Notes under the pieces: model-generated | The model's input: the letters and a program-made list of their open reading frames with translations, nothing else | Told to the model about the DNA's origin: nothing | The model's database searches: none | In this document: piece after piece, positions 39,779 to 48,693 of the stretch | Layout: the number at the start of each line of letters is the position of its first letter | How positions within the stretch are numbered: the first letter of the stretch is position 1 | Position numbers and translations under genes: made by a program | NCBI RefSeq assembly: GCF_009799925.1 | Contig: NZ_WELK01000004.1 | Coordinates: forward strand, 62,001 to 126,000 | Direction of reading: 5' to 3' | Source of the DNA: Pseudomonas sp. R-28-1W-6 | GTDB lineage: Bacteria; Pseudomonadota; Gammaproteobacteria; Pseudomonadales; Pseudomonadaceae | Length of the DNA stretch: 64,000 nt

Positions 39779-39919
39779 GAACCTGTCCAGGATCTCTTGA
39801 TCGTCGGCCATGCTGCGTTGAAACAGGGCTCGGACTGCTCATTTACACCTCGTAAACTCCGCGTCCTCGCCCCGTTTCGCCTTGCCTGGCTCTAGTTCAA
39901 AAGATCCTGAGCAGATTCT
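39778..39919. repeat. MITE-like intergenic repeat with imperfect terminal inverted repeats
   Basis: A 142-bp element bounded by 23-bp inverted repeats (39778-39800 and 39897-39919) matching at 19 of 23 positions; each contains the core AGGATCT. The interior has a short imperfect palindrome around CATTTACACCTCGTAAAC and contains CGTCGGCCATGCTGCGT, which recurs at 58118. It has no open reading frame of its own. This type of repeat is widespread in Pseudomonas genomes as I recall. Confidence 0.8.
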
Positions 39920-40224
39920 GAGCCGCGCAGCGGCTGCCCACCTTCCTTCACAAGCGCCCCGGTCCGGGGCGCTTTGCCTTGCGCCAGCCGGCGCCGCTCC
40001 TCGGCCTGCAAGGCCCACTTGGCCCGCCCGGCTTTGCGGCCAAGCTCCAGCCAGATCAAACGCTTAACGAGAACAGGCAGAAATCCCTTGAGCTTTGGGA
40101 GCGTGGCCTCCATCACAGTGGCCAGCATCGACATTTATGGCACGCTTGTTATAGTTGGGCGGTTCGATCCATAACAATATTTTCTATGCGTGCCTGTGTG
40201 CGCCATGCTTTCGAGGATGTCTGG
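39920..40224. other. gene-poor spacer with hairpin terminator
   Basis: About 300 bp between the repeat and the crotonase gene. A strong palindrome at 39952-39974 (AAGCGCCCC/GGGGCGCTT around GGTCC) followed by TTG is probably the original ldcA terminator. An 80-codon minus-strand frame (39892-40134) would encode a basic helical peptide but has no ribosome-binding site and ends in the repeat, so I do not call it. In PAO1, as I recall, two transporter genes lie in this interval and they are absent here. Confidence 0.6.
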
Positions 40225-41037
40225 GTGTCCGACTACAAAGCCTTCCGTGTCGAATTGAGTGACAAGATCGCCCACGTACAGATCAATCGCCCGGAGAAGG
40301 TCAACGCGATGAACGCGGACTTCTGGAGCGAGATCGTCGAAATCTTCCAGTGGATCGACGACACCGACGAAGCCCGCGTGGTGGTGCTCTCCGGTGCCGG
40401 CAAACACTTTTCCTCGGGCATTGACCTGATGCTGCTGGCCCAGGCCGGCAGCCAGATGGGCAAGGACATCGGCCGCAATGCCGAAGCCCTGCGCCGCACC
40501 ATCCTGCGCCTGCAAGCCTCCTTCAATGCCGTCGACCACTGCCGCAAGCCGGTGCTGGCGGCGATCCAGGGTTACTGCCTGGGCGGCGCCATCGACCTGG
40601 TCAGCGCCTGCGACATGCGCTATTCGACGGCCGATGCGCAGTTCTCGATCAAGGAAGTGGACATGGGCATGGCCGCCGACGTCGGCACCTTGCAGCGCCT
40701 GCCGCGCATCATCGGCGACGGCATGATGCGCGAGCTGGCGTACACCGGGCGCACCATCGACGGCGCCGAGGCGCTGCGCATCGGCCTGGTCAACCGCACC
40801 TACGCGAGCCAGGAAGAGCTGCTTGCCGGGGTGTTCGGCATTGCCCACGAGATCGCCGAGAAATCGCCGATCGCCATCCGTGGCAGCAAGCACATGATTC
40901 GCTACATGCGCGATCACCGCGTCGACGACGGCCTGGAGTACGTGGCCAACTGGAATGCCGCGATGCTGCAATCTGCCGACCTGCGCGTGGCCATGGCCGC
41001 GCACATGAGCAAGCAGAAAGCGCAATTTGCCGACTGA
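40225..41037 (+). CDS. enoyl-CoA hydratase/isomerase family protein, dienoyl-CoA isomerase-like
   Basis: A 270-residue crotonase. The oxyanion-hole segments are GKHFSSGIDLMLLA and GYCLGGAIDLVSACDMRYS. The stretch KEVDMGMAADVGTLQRLP closely matches the delta3,5-delta2,4-dienoyl-CoA isomerase (ECH1) signature, including its acidic residues, so isomerisation of dienoyl-CoAs in beta-oxidation of unsaturated fatty acids is more likely than simple hydration. The GTG at 40225 was chosen for its GAGGAT ribosome-binding site and the resulting SDYKAFRVE start. The ATG 39 bp earlier has none. Confidence 0.92.
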   Translation: MSDYKAFRVELSDKIAHVQINRPEKVNAMNADFWSEIVEIFQWIDDTDEARVVVLSGAGKHFSSGIDLMLLAQAGSQMGKDIGRNAEALRRTILRLQASFNAVDHCRKPVLAAIQGYCLGGAIDLVSACDMRYSTADAQFSIKEVDMGMAADVGTLQRLPRIIGDGMMRELAYTGRTIDGAEALRIGLVNRTYASQEELLAGVFGIAHEIAEKSPIAIRGSKHMIRYMRDHRVDDGLEYVANWNAAMLQSADLRVAMAAHMSKQKAQFAD

Positions 41038-41070
41038 TGCAGTACCAGCCTAGCGAGGTGCAGTAGACCT

Positions 41071-42738
41071 ATGGTCACTGGAGCAACGTCCCTCAGCCTG
41101 GTGCGTGACGAACTGTTCACCACCATGGAAGAGACCGAACAGAATCTCGAGCATTTCATTGCCGAGCGGCACAACGGCAGCCTGCTGCAGCAAGCGGTGG
41201 AGAACCTGCAGCAGGTGCGCGGCACGCTCAATCTGATCGAGCTGACCGGGGCCGAGCTGCTGGCCCAGGAAGTACTGCAACAGGCCACCGACATTCCCGC
41301 CGGCGCCGGCGAGGAGCGCGACGCGCAGCTGGCCGCCCTGAGCAATGCGCTCTATGTGCTGCGCCGCTACCTGGAAAACGTCGACGCCCATCGCCAGGAA
41401 ATGCCCGAGCTGCTGCTGCCGGCGATCAACGAACTGCGCCAGGCCGGTGCCCAGCCGCCCTTGCCGGAAAGCTTCTTCTTCAGTGTGCGCCTCGATCAGC
41501 CGCGCCCGCCGCGGGTGGTCTCGGCCGAGGTGGCGGCGGCCGATGCCCGCCGCCTGCGCCAGATGTACCAGGTCGGCCTGCTCGGCTTCATTCGCGAGGA
41601 CAATCCGCACGCCGGGCTCAAGCTGATGCAGCGGGCTCTGGCTCGTCTCGACGGCCTGTTCGGCGACGAGGCCAGGGCACGCCTGTGCTGGATCGGCGCC
41701 GCGGCCGTCGAGGCTCAGCTGGATGGCCAGCTGCTGCCGCGCAAGTCGCGCAAGCAGCTGTTTTCCCGCCTGGATCGCGAACTCAGGCTGATCCTCGGCG
41801 GCGCCGCCTACGAGGCGCCGCGCAGCCTGCTCAAGGAATTGCTCTACCTGGTGGCCTTGGCCGGTAGCCAGGGCGAACAGGCCAGTGCGGTGCGCGAGGT
41901 GTTCGGCCTCAATGCGCTGCCGTTCACCGACCATCTGCTCGACGAGGAATACCAGCGCCTGTCCGGGCCGGGGCAGGGCGTGATGCGCTCGCTGTCGTCG
42001 GCGATCCGCGAGGAGCTGGCCAGCGTCAAGGACCTGCTCGATCTGATCGAGCGCGGCACCGCCCAGCCGGACAGCTTCGGCAACCTGCATGTGCAGCTCG
42101 GCAAGCTGGCCAAGACCCTCGGCATGGTCGGCCTGAGCTCGGCGGCCAATGCCCTGCAGGTGCAGTTGCCGGCTGTGGCGAGCTGGGGCGAAGACAGCCC
42201 GGCCGCCGTGCACGATCTGCACAAGCTGGCCGAGGCTGTGCTCTATGTGGAAAGCATGGTGGCCAGCCTGGAACGTGGTGAGCGCCACCAGCGCCCGGCG
42301 CCGACCCAACCGGGCGACGAGGGCGAGGCGTTTGCCGCGCACCAGCTGATCGAGGCGCGCATCGTGGTGGTCGACGAGGCCCAGGCCGGCCTGGCCCTGG
42401 CCAAGCGGGCGATCACCGCCTACCTGGAATCCAACGGCGAGAAACTGCACCTGGCCAACGTACCCTTCAGCCTGCAGGCGGTGCGTGGCGGTCTGTGGTT
42501 CCTCGGCCAGGAGCGTGCCGCCCGGCTGATCGGCGCCTGTGCCGACTACATCCAGGCACGCATGATCGAAACCCAGCAGATGCCCTCCGAGCAGATGCTG
42601 GAAACCCTGGCCGATGCCCTCAGCAGCCTGGAGTACTACCTCGAGGGTGGCGGCGTGCTGCGTGCGGAAACCAGCCCGAGCGTGCTCGACCTCGCCGAGG
42701 AAAGCGTGCGCGCCCTGGGGCTGCCGGTGGCGGCCTGA
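41071..42738 (+). CDS. fimL: FimL, type IV pilus and cAMP signalling regulator
   Basis: A 555-residue all-helical protein resembling the N-terminal histidine-phosphotransfer-like region of ChpA, with HPt-like bundles in the N-terminal 130 residues and again around 400-520. Size and position directly upstream of nudC match P. aeruginosa FimL (PA1822 from memory). FimL scaffolds the Chp system to stimulate adenylate cyclase CyaB and so Vfr-dependent twitching and virulence genes. No phosphorylatable HPt His motif is evident, as in known FimL. Its TGA overlaps the nudC ATG by one base. Confidence 0.88.
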   Translation: MVTGATSLSLVRDELFTTMEETEQNLEHFIAERHNGSLLQQAVENLQQVRGTLNLIELTGAELLAQEVLQQATDIPAGAGEERDAQLAALSNALYVLRRYLENVDAHRQEMPELLLPAINELRQAGAQPPLPESFFFSVRLDQPRPPRVVSAEVAAADARRLRQMYQVGLLGFIREDNPHAGLKLMQRALARLDGLFGDEARARLCWIGAAAVEAQLDGQLLPRKSRKQLFSRLDRELRLILGGAAYEAPRSLLKELLYLVALAGSQGEQASAVREVFGLNALPFTDHLLDEEYQRLSGPGQGVMRSLSSAIREELASVKDLLDLIERGTAQPDSFGNLHVQLGKLAKTLGMVGLSSAANALQVQLPAVASWGEDSPAAVHDLHKLAEAVLYVESMVASLERGERHQRPAPTQPGDEGEAFAAHQLIEARIVVVDEAQAGLALAKRAITAYLESNGEKLHLANVPFSLQAVRGGLWFLGQERAARLIGACADYIQARMIETQQMPSEQMLETLADALSSLEYYLEGGGVLRAETSPSVLDLAEESVRALGLPVAA

Positions 42739-43571
42739 TGTCCACGGGCTGGCAGACCACGCCGCCGCTGGATAACGCCCAGGCCGGTGGCTGGGCCCTG
42801 CTGCACTGCGCCCAGGGCTTTCTGGCCGATGGCAACGGCGTGCTGTTTCCCCGCGAATGGCTCAAGCGCCAGGATCTGCCGCTACAGGGCGAACAGGGCC
42901 TGGGCTACTTCAACGACGAAGCGGTCTGGCTGCTGCAGTTGCAGCAGCCGGTCGAACTGCCGGGCTGCCACTGGCAGGGCCTGCGCCAATTCATGCTGCA
43001 GGCCGACCAGGCGACGTTCCGCATGCTGGCGTTCGCCGAGCAGGTGGCGACCTGGGCCGTCCAGCACCGTTTCTGCGGGCGCTGCGGCGCGCCGACCCGC
43101 CAGGTGCCCGGCGAGCGCTGCATGCGCTGCCCGGACTGTGGCCTGGACAGTTATGCGCGCATTTCGCCGAGCATGATCGTGCTGGTCAGCCGGGGCGACG
43201 AAATCCTCCTGGCCCGCTCGCCGCGCTTCGTGCCCGGGGTCTACAGCACCCTGGCCGGCTTCGTCGAGCCGGGCGAATCGGCGGAGGAGTGCGTGGTGCG
43301 CGAAGTGCGCGAGGAAGTCGGCATCGAGGTGCGCAACCTGCAGTATCTCGGCAGCCAGGGCTGGCCCTTCCCGCATTCGCTGATGCTCGGCTTCCACGCC
43401 GAATACGCCGGCGGCGAGATAGTCCCGCAGGCCGACGAGATCGAGGATGCGCAGTGGTTTCATATCGAGCAGCTGCCGCCGCTGCCAATGTCGCGCTCGA
43501 TCGCCCGCTACCTGATCGATCTCTATGTGGCCCGCCGCCTGGGGCAGCCGGAGCCGCAGCTGGCGCACTAG
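42738..43571 (+). CDS. nudC: NADH pyrophosphatase / RNA deNADding enzyme NudC
   Basis: A 277-residue Nudix hydrolase that splits NADH and removes NAD caps from RNA. A four-cysteine zinc site (CGRC and CPDC) precedes the Nudix box [22 protein letters not shown]. The NADH-specificity motif reads SQGWPFPHS rather than the usual SQPWPFPxS, so the first Pro is Gly. It is translationally coupled to fimL. Confidence 0.95.
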   Translation: MSTGWQTTPPLDNAQAGGWALLHCAQGFLADGNGVLFPREWLKRQDLPLQGEQGLGYFNDEAVWLLQLQQPVELPGCHWQGLRQFMLQADQATFRMLAFAEQVATWAVQHRFCGRCGAPTRQVPGERCMRCPDCGLDSYARISPSMIVLVSRGDEILLARSPRFVPGVYSTLAGFVEPGESAEECVVREVREEVGIEVRNLQYLGSQGWPFPHSLMLGFHAEYAGGEIVPQADEIEDAQWFHIEQLPPLPMSRSIARYLIDLYVARRLGQPEPQLAH

Positions 43572-43579
43572 TCGAGTAG

Positions 43580-43605
43580 GGTGGATGGTGCTTTACCCAT
43601 CCACC
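43580..43605. repeat. Pseudomonas GTGGATGG-type inverted repeat / hairpin
   Basis: GGTGGATGG and CCATCCACC flank an 8-base loop (TGCTTTAC) between the convergent nudC and TSUP genes. It can act as a bidirectional transcript end. The sequence type is a common short intergenic repeat in Pseudomonas. Confidence 0.65.
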
Positions 43606-43620
43606 ACAAGGCAGCCCAGC

Positions 43621-44406
43621 CTACGCCTGACCGAACCAGTGCTGCCAGGCCAGGCGTGCGGTCAGCGCCAACACCACCAGAATGAACACCGGACGGATGA
43701 ACCTGGAGCCGCCGCGGATCGCCGTGCGCGCGCCGAGGAAGGCGCCGGCCATCAGTGCCAGGCCCATGCAGATGCCGAGCAGCCAGGCGACCTGGCCGGT
43801 GATGATGAACACCGTCAGGGCCATGGCATTGCTGACGAAGTTCATGCTGCGGGCCACGCCGCTGGCCCGTACCAGATCCAGCGGGTAAAGCAGCAGGGTA
43901 CTGACCGTCCAGAAGGCACCGGTGCCGGGGCCGGCCACGCCATCGTAGAAGCCCAGGCCCAGTCCCTGTGGCCACTGGCGGCGCTGGGCAATGGGCGCAT
44001 CCTGCTGGCCATGGGTCTCCGGCGTCTTGCCGAACAGCAGGTACAGGCCGCAACCGAACACCACCGCCGGCAGCATCTGGTTGAGCCAGGCGGCGGGCAG
44101 CCAGTGGGCCAGGGTCGCGCCGAGTGCGGCGCCGATGGCCGTGGCCAGCAGGGCATTGCGCCACTGGCCGGGGAAGAACAGCTTGCGCCGGTAGAAGGTG
44201 TAGCTGGCGGTGGCCGAGCCGAAGGTGGCGCACAACTTGTTGGTGCCCAGTACCAGGTGTGGCGGCAACCCGGCGGTGAGCAGAGCGGGGATGGTCAGCA
44301 GGCCGCCGCCGCCGGCGATGGCGTCGATGAAGCCGGCGGTGAAGGCGACCAGAGCGAGAATGGCCAAGGTGAGCGGGTCGACCCCCAACTCAAAAACAAA
44401 AGGCAT
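43621..44406 (-). CDS. TauE/SafE (TSUP) family membrane permease
   Basis: A 261-residue inner-membrane protein with about eight helices in two repeats, each starting with a glycine-rich segment (FTAGFIDAIAGGGGLLTIPAL; GFYDGVAGPGTGAFW). Relatives export sulfite, sulfoacetate or other small anions. No substrate can be read from the sequence. It is convergent with nudC. Confidence 0.93.
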   Translation of the reverse strand: MPFVFELGVDPLTLAILALVAFTAGFIDAIAGGGGLLTIPALLTAGLPPHLVLGTNKLCATFGSATASYTFYRRKLFFPGQWRNALLATAIGAALGATLAHWLPAAWLNQMLPAVVFGCGLYLLFGKTPETHGQQDAPIAQRRQWPQGLGLGFYDGVAGPGTGAFWTVSTLLLYPLDLVRASGVARSMNFVSNAMALTVFIITGQVAWLLGICMGLALMAGAFLGARTAIRGGSRFIRPVFILVVLALTARLAWQHWFGQA

Positions 44407-44506
44407 AAAAAACTCGACGTGGATTCAATTGTGCGGGGCTGCGGCTGGCCGGTTGCCTGGCTGCTGCGCATAATGCCGGCAATTTCACGGATAAGGAATT
44501 GCACTC

Positions 44507-45157
44507 ATGCAGTATGACGGCCTGGCCTGGTTCATTGGCCTGCTGGCGGTGCTGGCGTTGTTCATCGCCGCGCGCATCCTGCTGACGCGCAGCTGGTTCC
44601 TCGGCTGGTTGCGCGGCACCCTGGGCCTGGCCTTTCTCGGCCTGGCCGCCCTGGTCGGCGTGGTCGCCTATGACCTGCTCAGCTATGGCCCGCTGCCGGA
44701 AGGCAAGCCGCTGCTGACCCTGAGCTTCGCCGCCGATGGCCCGCAACGCTATCGGGTCAGCCTGCTGGAAGGCGGCGAGGAACGTGCAGTCACCCTGGAG
44801 GGCGACCTGTGGCAGCTCGATGCCCGTCTGCTGCGCTGGAAGGGCCTGGCCGCGCTGATCGGCCTGCAGCCGGGCTATCGCCTGGAAAAGCTCTCCGGGC
44901 GCTTCCTCGCCATCGAGCAGCAGGAAAGCGCGCGCTATGCCCAGGTCAGCCTGGCGCAGAGCCCCTACGGCATTGACCTGTGGCGCTGGCTGCGGCTGGG
45001 GCAGCACGACCTGTTCCTGTTCGACCCGCAGGCGGCGCGGGTGACGTACCTGCCGATTGCCGACGGGGCGATGTTCAGCGTCAGCCTGAGCCCCACCGGC
45101 TTGCTCGCCCAGCCGATGAACCAGGCGGCCAGCCAGGCGCTGAAAGACTGGCAGTAA
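44507..45157 (+). CDS. conserved membrane protein of unknown function
   Basis: A 216-residue protein. Two transmembrane helices (about 8-26 and 35-58) are followed by a soluble domain of about 150 residues with regular beta-strand patterns. It reads YRVSLLEGGEERAVTLEGDLWQLDARLLRWKG early in the domain and ends with a Gln/Ala-rich helix. It is sometimes annotated as a cation/multidrug pump, but nothing here supports transport. It is followed by a bidirectional terminator. Confidence 0.85.
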   Translation: MQYDGLAWFIGLLAVLALFIAARILLTRSWFLGWLRGTLGLAFLGLAALVGVVAYDLLSYGPLPEGKPLLTLSFAADGPQRYRVSLLEGGEERAVTLEGDLWQLDARLLRWKGLAALIGLQPGYRLEKLSGRFLAIEQQESARYAQVSLAQSPYGIDLWRWLRLGQHDLFLFDPQAARVTYLPIADGAMFSVSLSPTGLLAQPMNQAASQALKDWQ

Positions 45158-45170
45158 AATCAGCGCAATG

Positions 45171-45198
45171 AAAAAAGGGACCCGAAGGTCCCTTTTTT
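45171..45198. terminator. bidirectional terminator
   Basis: AAAAAAGGGACC and GGTCCCTTTTTT form a 12-bp stem with a CGAA tetraloop between convergent genes. Confidence 0.95.
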
Positions 45199-45213
45199 GT
45201 GGCCAGCGTTTCC

Positions 45214-45981
45214 TCAGGAGAGGAAGCCGCCGTCCACGTTCAGCGCCACGCCGGTGGTGTAGCTGGAGGCTTCGCTGGCCAGGTACAGCACGGCGCCGGC
45301 CATTTCGCTGGGGGCAGCCACGCGCTTGAGCGGGATGCGCTGCAGGGCCAGGTTGAGGATGGCGTCGTTCTTGGTCAGGGCGGAGGCGAACTTGGTGTCG
45401 GTCAGGCCCGGCAGCAGGGCGTTGCAGCGGATGCCGAACTGCGCGCATTCCTTGGCGAAGACCTTGGTCATGCTGATCACCGCCGCCTTGGTCACCGAGT
45501 AGATGCCCTGGAATTCGCCCGGCGACACGCCGTTGATCGAGGCGACGTTGATGATGCTGCCACCACCGTTGGCCTTCATCAGCTTGCCGCCTTCGATGGA
45601 CATGAAGTAGTAGCCGCGGATGTTGACGTCGACGGTCTTCTGGAACGCGCCCAGATCGGTGTCCAGCACGTTGCAGAACTGTGGGTTGGTGGCGGCGTTG
45701 TTGACCAGGATGTCGAGGCGGCCGAACTGCTCGCGGATGAAGGCGAAGACGTTGCTGATCTGCTCCATCTCGCCGATGTGACAGGCGATGGCGGTGGCTT
45801 TGCCGCCGTCGGCGTTTATCGCGTCGGCGACTTTCTGACAGTCGTCGATCTTGCGGCTCGACACGATCACGTGGGCGCCTTGCTGGGCCAGCAACTTGGC
45901 GATGGCCTCACCGATGCCGCGGCTGGCGCCGGAGACGAAAGCGATCTTGCCGTCGAGGTCGAACAGGTGGGTCTTGGACAT
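45214..45981 (-). CDS. short-chain dehydrogenase/reductase
   Basis: A 255-residue NAD(P)-dependent SDR with the cofactor motif GASRGIGEA (18-26), NNAA, the catalytic Ser of NVASINGV, and YSVTK (Tyr and Lys). It is last in the run phosphoglycerate-mutase family, SCP2, APH, SDR, and starts 24 bp after the APH-family gene. The context suggests acyl-CoA or fatty-acid metabolism; the substrate is unknown. The FabG-like C-terminus ends in DGGFLS. Confidence 0.93.
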   Translation of the reverse strand: MSKTHLFDLDGKIAFVSGASRGIGEAIAKLLAQQGAHVIVSSRKIDDCQKVADAINADGGKATAIACHIGEMEQISNVFAFIREQFGRLDILVNNAATNPQFCNVLDTDLGAFQKTVDVNIRGYYFMSIEGGKLMKANGGGSIINVASINGVSPGEFQGIYSVTKAAVISMTKVFAKECAQFGIRCNALLPGLTDTKFASALTKNDAILNLALQRIPLKRVAAPSEMAGAVLYLASEASSYTTGVALNVDGGFLS

Positions 45982-46005
45982 TGCGATTACCTTGTCTGAG
46001 CCGGG

Positions 46006-47073
46006 TTAGAGAGTGGATTTGCCGATGACCTGCAGGCTCATCTGCTCCAGCAGCTTGTTCATGTGAACGAACTGGGCGAAGCGCTTGTCCTTGGTCTGGC
46101 CGTGGAAGAAGCGGTAGTAGATCTGCTGCACGATGCCGGCCAGGCGGAACAGGCCGTAGGTGTAGTAGAAGTCGAAATTGTCGATCTGCATGCCCGAGCG
46201 CTCGGCGTAGTAGTCGACGAACTCGCGGCGGGTGAGCATGCCGGGGGCATTGCTCGGCTGGCGGCGCATCAGTTGCACCGGCGCCGGGTCGGCCGCCTCG
46301 ATCCAGTAGGCGAGGGTGTTGCCCAGGTCCATCAACGGGTCGCCGATGGTGGTCAGCTCCCAGTCCAGCACGCCGATGATCTGCATCGGGTTGGCCGGGT
46401 CGAGGATCACGTTGTCGAAGCGGTAGTCGTTGTGCACGATGCCCGGCTTGGCGTGGTCGGCCGGCATCTTCTCGCGCAGCCAGGCCTTGACCGGCTCCCA
46501 GGTCGGCGCATCGGGGGTCAGGGCCTTCTCGTAGCGGTCGCTCCAGCCTTCGATCTGGCGCTTGACGTAGCCTTCCGGCTTGCCCAGGTCGGCCAGGCCG
46601 CAGGCCTGGTAGTCGACGTTGTGCAGCTCGACCAGCTTGTCGATGAAACTCTTGCACAGTGCGCGGGTCTGCTCGGCGCTGAAGTTCAGCTCGGCGGGCA
46701 TATCGGAGCGCAGGATGATGCCCTTGACCCGCTGCATCACGTAGAACTCGGCGCCGATCACCGACTCGTCGGTGCAGTGCACGTAGGCCTTGGGGCAGTA
46801 GGGGAAGCCGGCGTTGAGCTGATTGAGGATGCGGTATTCGCGACCCATGTCGTGCGCCGACTTGGCCTTATGGCCGAAGGGCGGGCGGCGCAGGACGAAT
46901 TCCTGATTGGGGTATTCCAGCAGATAGGTCAGGTTCGAGGCGCCGCCCGGGAACTGGCTGATGCGCGGCTCGCCGGTCAGACCCGGGATGTGTGCCTTGA
47001 GGTAAGGGTCGATGGTGGCGGCGTCGAGCTCTTCGCCATCGCGAATACCGGTGGACTGGTCAGTAAGCGTCAT
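46006..47073 (-). CDS. aminoglycoside-phosphotransferase-fold protein, ACAD10-like
   Basis: A 355-residue kinase-fold protein. GGASNLTYLLE is a nucleotide loop, VLRRPP holds the Lys-equivalent region, VHNDYRFDN is the Brenner-type catalytic loop (HxDxxxxN) and VLDWELTTIGDP the metal-binding Asp. Proteins of this kind are fused or linked to acyl-CoA dehydrogenases (ACAD10/11) and phosphorylate 4-hydroxyacyl-CoAs. Here it is followed by an SDR, consistent with hydroxy-fatty-acid catabolism. Antibiotic resistance is unlikely. Confidence 0.9.
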   Translation of the reverse strand: MTLTDQSTGIRDGEELDAATIDPYLKAHIPGLTGEPRISQFPGGASNLTYLLEYPNQEFVLRRPPFGHKAKSAHDMGREYRILNQLNAGFPYCPKAYVHCTDESVIGAEFYVMQRVKGIILRSDMPAELNFSAEQTRALCKSFIDKLVELHNVDYQACGLADLGKPEGYVKRQIEGWSDRYEKALTPDAPTWEPVKAWLREKMPADHAKPGIVHNDYRFDNVILDPANPMQIIGVLDWELTTIGDPLMDLGNTLAYWIEAADPAPVQLMRRQPSNAPGMLTRREFVDYYAERSGMQIDNFDFYYTYGLFRLAGIVQQIYYRFFHGQTKDKRFAQFVHMNKLLEQMSLQVIGKSTL

Positions 47074-47213
47074 GCTTATCCCTTCTGCTTATGATGGGTG
47101 GCACTAATTATTGGCTAATCTAATGTTGCCGCCTGGCTCTCACAAGCGCGGCGCAGCGTTATAGATGCGGGTGTTGCCCTGCAATCAAGGGCTCTGATTG
47201 CCGGCGCCAGGCG

Positions 47214-47245
47214 AAAAAAAACCGGAGTCAGACGACTCCGGTTTT
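47214..47245 (-). terminator. rho-independent terminator after the SCP2 gene
   Basis: AAAACCGGAGTC pairs with GACTCCGGTTTT. The A run on the + strand gives a long U run for the minus-strand transcript ending 26 bp beyond the SCP2 stop. Confidence 0.93.
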
Positions 47246-47270
47246 CCTGTTGCTGCAACAGTCTAGACGC

Positions 47271-47585
47271 TTAGACCGGGAACAGCTCGGCCAGCTTCAT
47301 GGCCAGCATCATGTCGCCTTCGGCGCGCAGCTTGCCGCCCATGAAGGCCTGCATGCCGTCGGTTTCGCCGGAAGCGATGCCGGCCAGGGTGGCGCTGTCC
47401 ATGATCAGGGTGACGTTGGCGTTGGCATTGTCGCCTTGCTGCACGTCGCAGGTGCCGTCTTTGACGATCAGCGCGTAGTTCTCACCGTCTTCGATGTTGA
47501 ACTGGAATACCAGGTCCAGGCCGGCAGCAGCGCTGGCGTTGAACTTGGACTTCATGGTGTTGATGGTGTCGGCAACGGAGCTCAT
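47271..47585 (-). CDS. SCP2 sterol-carrier family protein
   Basis: A 104-residue single-domain SCP2 protein. The hydrophobic-tunnel fold is visible in LDLVFQFNIEDGENYALIV, a middle beta region and the C-terminal GKLRAEGDMMLAMKLAELFP, which is the typical SCP2 ending. Such proteins bind fatty acids or fatty acyl-CoA. AAAGGA precedes the ATG. It lies between a phosphoglycerate-mutase-family gene and the APH/SDR pair. Confidence 0.93.
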   Translation of the reverse strand: MSSVADTINTMKSKFNASAAAGLDLVFQFNIEDGENYALIVKDGTCDVQQGDNANANVTLIMDSATLAGIASGETDGMQAFMGGKLRAEGDMMLAMKLAELFPV

Positions 47586-47646
47586 GGTTTCTATCCTTTG
47601 TTATCGAGGGTTTCTGGCGGCCTTGCGGGCCGCAGTGGGCTGGAAC

Positions 47647-48357
47647 TCAGCGATAGGTGATGAGTTCCGGCGCCTTCAACAGCTCCAGATGCACACGGCT
47701 GTTGAAGGAAGCCAGGGTCACCTCGCTGCCGCGGAACTGCAGGCGCGACAGCGAGGTGTTGACGATTTGCCAGTTGAGGTCGAATGCCTTGTGCGCGGGC
47801 ACGCCGGTCAACAGGTGGAGCAAGGCGGTGATGGTGCCGCCGGAGGTGAACACGGCGATGTTCTGTTTACTGTCGGCCTGGGCCAGCAGGCGCTCGAGTC
47901 CGCCCTGTACCGCCGCGACGAAGCCTTGCCAGGTCTCGTGGCCGGGCTGGTCGTGCGCGCCGCTGACCCAGCGCTGGATGATGCGGGCGAACAGGCGCTG
48001 GAAGGCGGCGCGGTGGTCTTTCGGATTGCGCAGGATGTCGAGGGCGTCCGGCTCGTCCGGCAGCATGGCCGGTAGCAGGCCGCGGATCACCGCTTCGGCA
48101 TCGAATTCGTTGAAGCCGGCATCGACTTCCAGTTCCGGCGCCGGCAGGCCGGCGGCGACGCAGCGCTGCAGGGCGGCGCTGGCGGTGTGCTGCTGGCGGC
48201 GCAGGGTGCCGCTCAGGCAGCGGTCGAAACTCAGGCCGAGATGCGCCAGGTGGTCGCCGAGGACTTCTGCCTGGCGCACGCCGGTAGGCGACAGCACGTC
48301 GTAGTCGTCGGCGCCGAAGGAGGCTTGGCCATGTCGAATCAGGTAGATGCTGCCCAC
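47647..48357 (-). CDS. histidine phosphatase (phosphoglycerate mutase family) protein
   Basis: A 236-residue histidine phosphatase with the phospho-acceptor LIRHGQAS, a catalytic Glu in GFNEFDAEA and the second His region VFTSGGTI, where His is replaced by Ser-Gly. The start is GTG 48357, giving GSIYLIRHGQ; the reading frame otherwise continues without support. The substrate is unknown. The loss of the usual second active-site His (GHG) may reduce activity or signal a SixA/CobC-like variant. Confidence 0.88.
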   Translation of the reverse strand: MGSIYLIRHGQASFGADDYDVLSPTGVRQAEVLGDHLAHLGLSFDRCLSGTLRRQQHTASAALQRCVAAGLPAPELEVDAGFNEFDAEAVIRGLLPAMLPDEPDALDILRNPKDHRAAFQRLFARIIQRWVSGAHDQPGHETWQGFVAAVQGGLERLLAQADSKQNIAVFTSGGTITALLHLLTGVPAHKAFDLNWQIVNTSLSRLQFRGSEVTLASFNSRVHLELLKAPELITYR

Positions 48358-48693
48358 TGCTGCAGTCGATCCCGGCGGGTTGAAGTTTCGCGAGGTTATG
48401 GGTAGAGCCGGGCCGCTGTCAACGAAAAAACATACGCTTGTTTGAATTCGCGCAAGACCGGCGACGCACGGCTTGGCGGCAGGGTAGCGCGGTTGTGCAG
48501 GCGGTGCGCAGGAATCGCCGGTCGTGGTCCGACTGGCGGGGCGCGGGCGAATGCGCGGTGGGTTCCGGCGCCTGCCGGCCGGCAAACTCAAATAGATATT
48601 TGCGCCACAGGACACTGCCCGCCGGCGTCGGTATGCTTGGGGCCGACAGGCGCCGTTGGCGGCCGCCCTGCATGCTACGAACGAGGGGGAGTT
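48358..48693. other. divergent promoter region with AAACA-N6-TGTTT operator candidate
   Basis: A 336-bp gap between the divergent histidine-phosphatase and sohB genes. It contains an inverted repeat AAACA-TACGCT-TGTTT at 48428-48443, of the type bound by TetR regulators such as PsrA, about 70 bp upstream of the phosphatase start. Beyond GC-rich sequence I see nothing else and no credible gene. Confidence 0.45.

Noticed and set aside
39892..40134. An 80-codon minus-strand frame encoding a basic helical peptide
   Set aside because: It has no ribosome-binding site, its stop falls in a mobile repeat, and it crosses a strong hairpin.
46006..47073. Aminoglycoside resistance kinase
   Set aside because: The fold matches, but the lipid-metabolism neighbours and ACAD10-like sequence argue against an antibiotic substrate.
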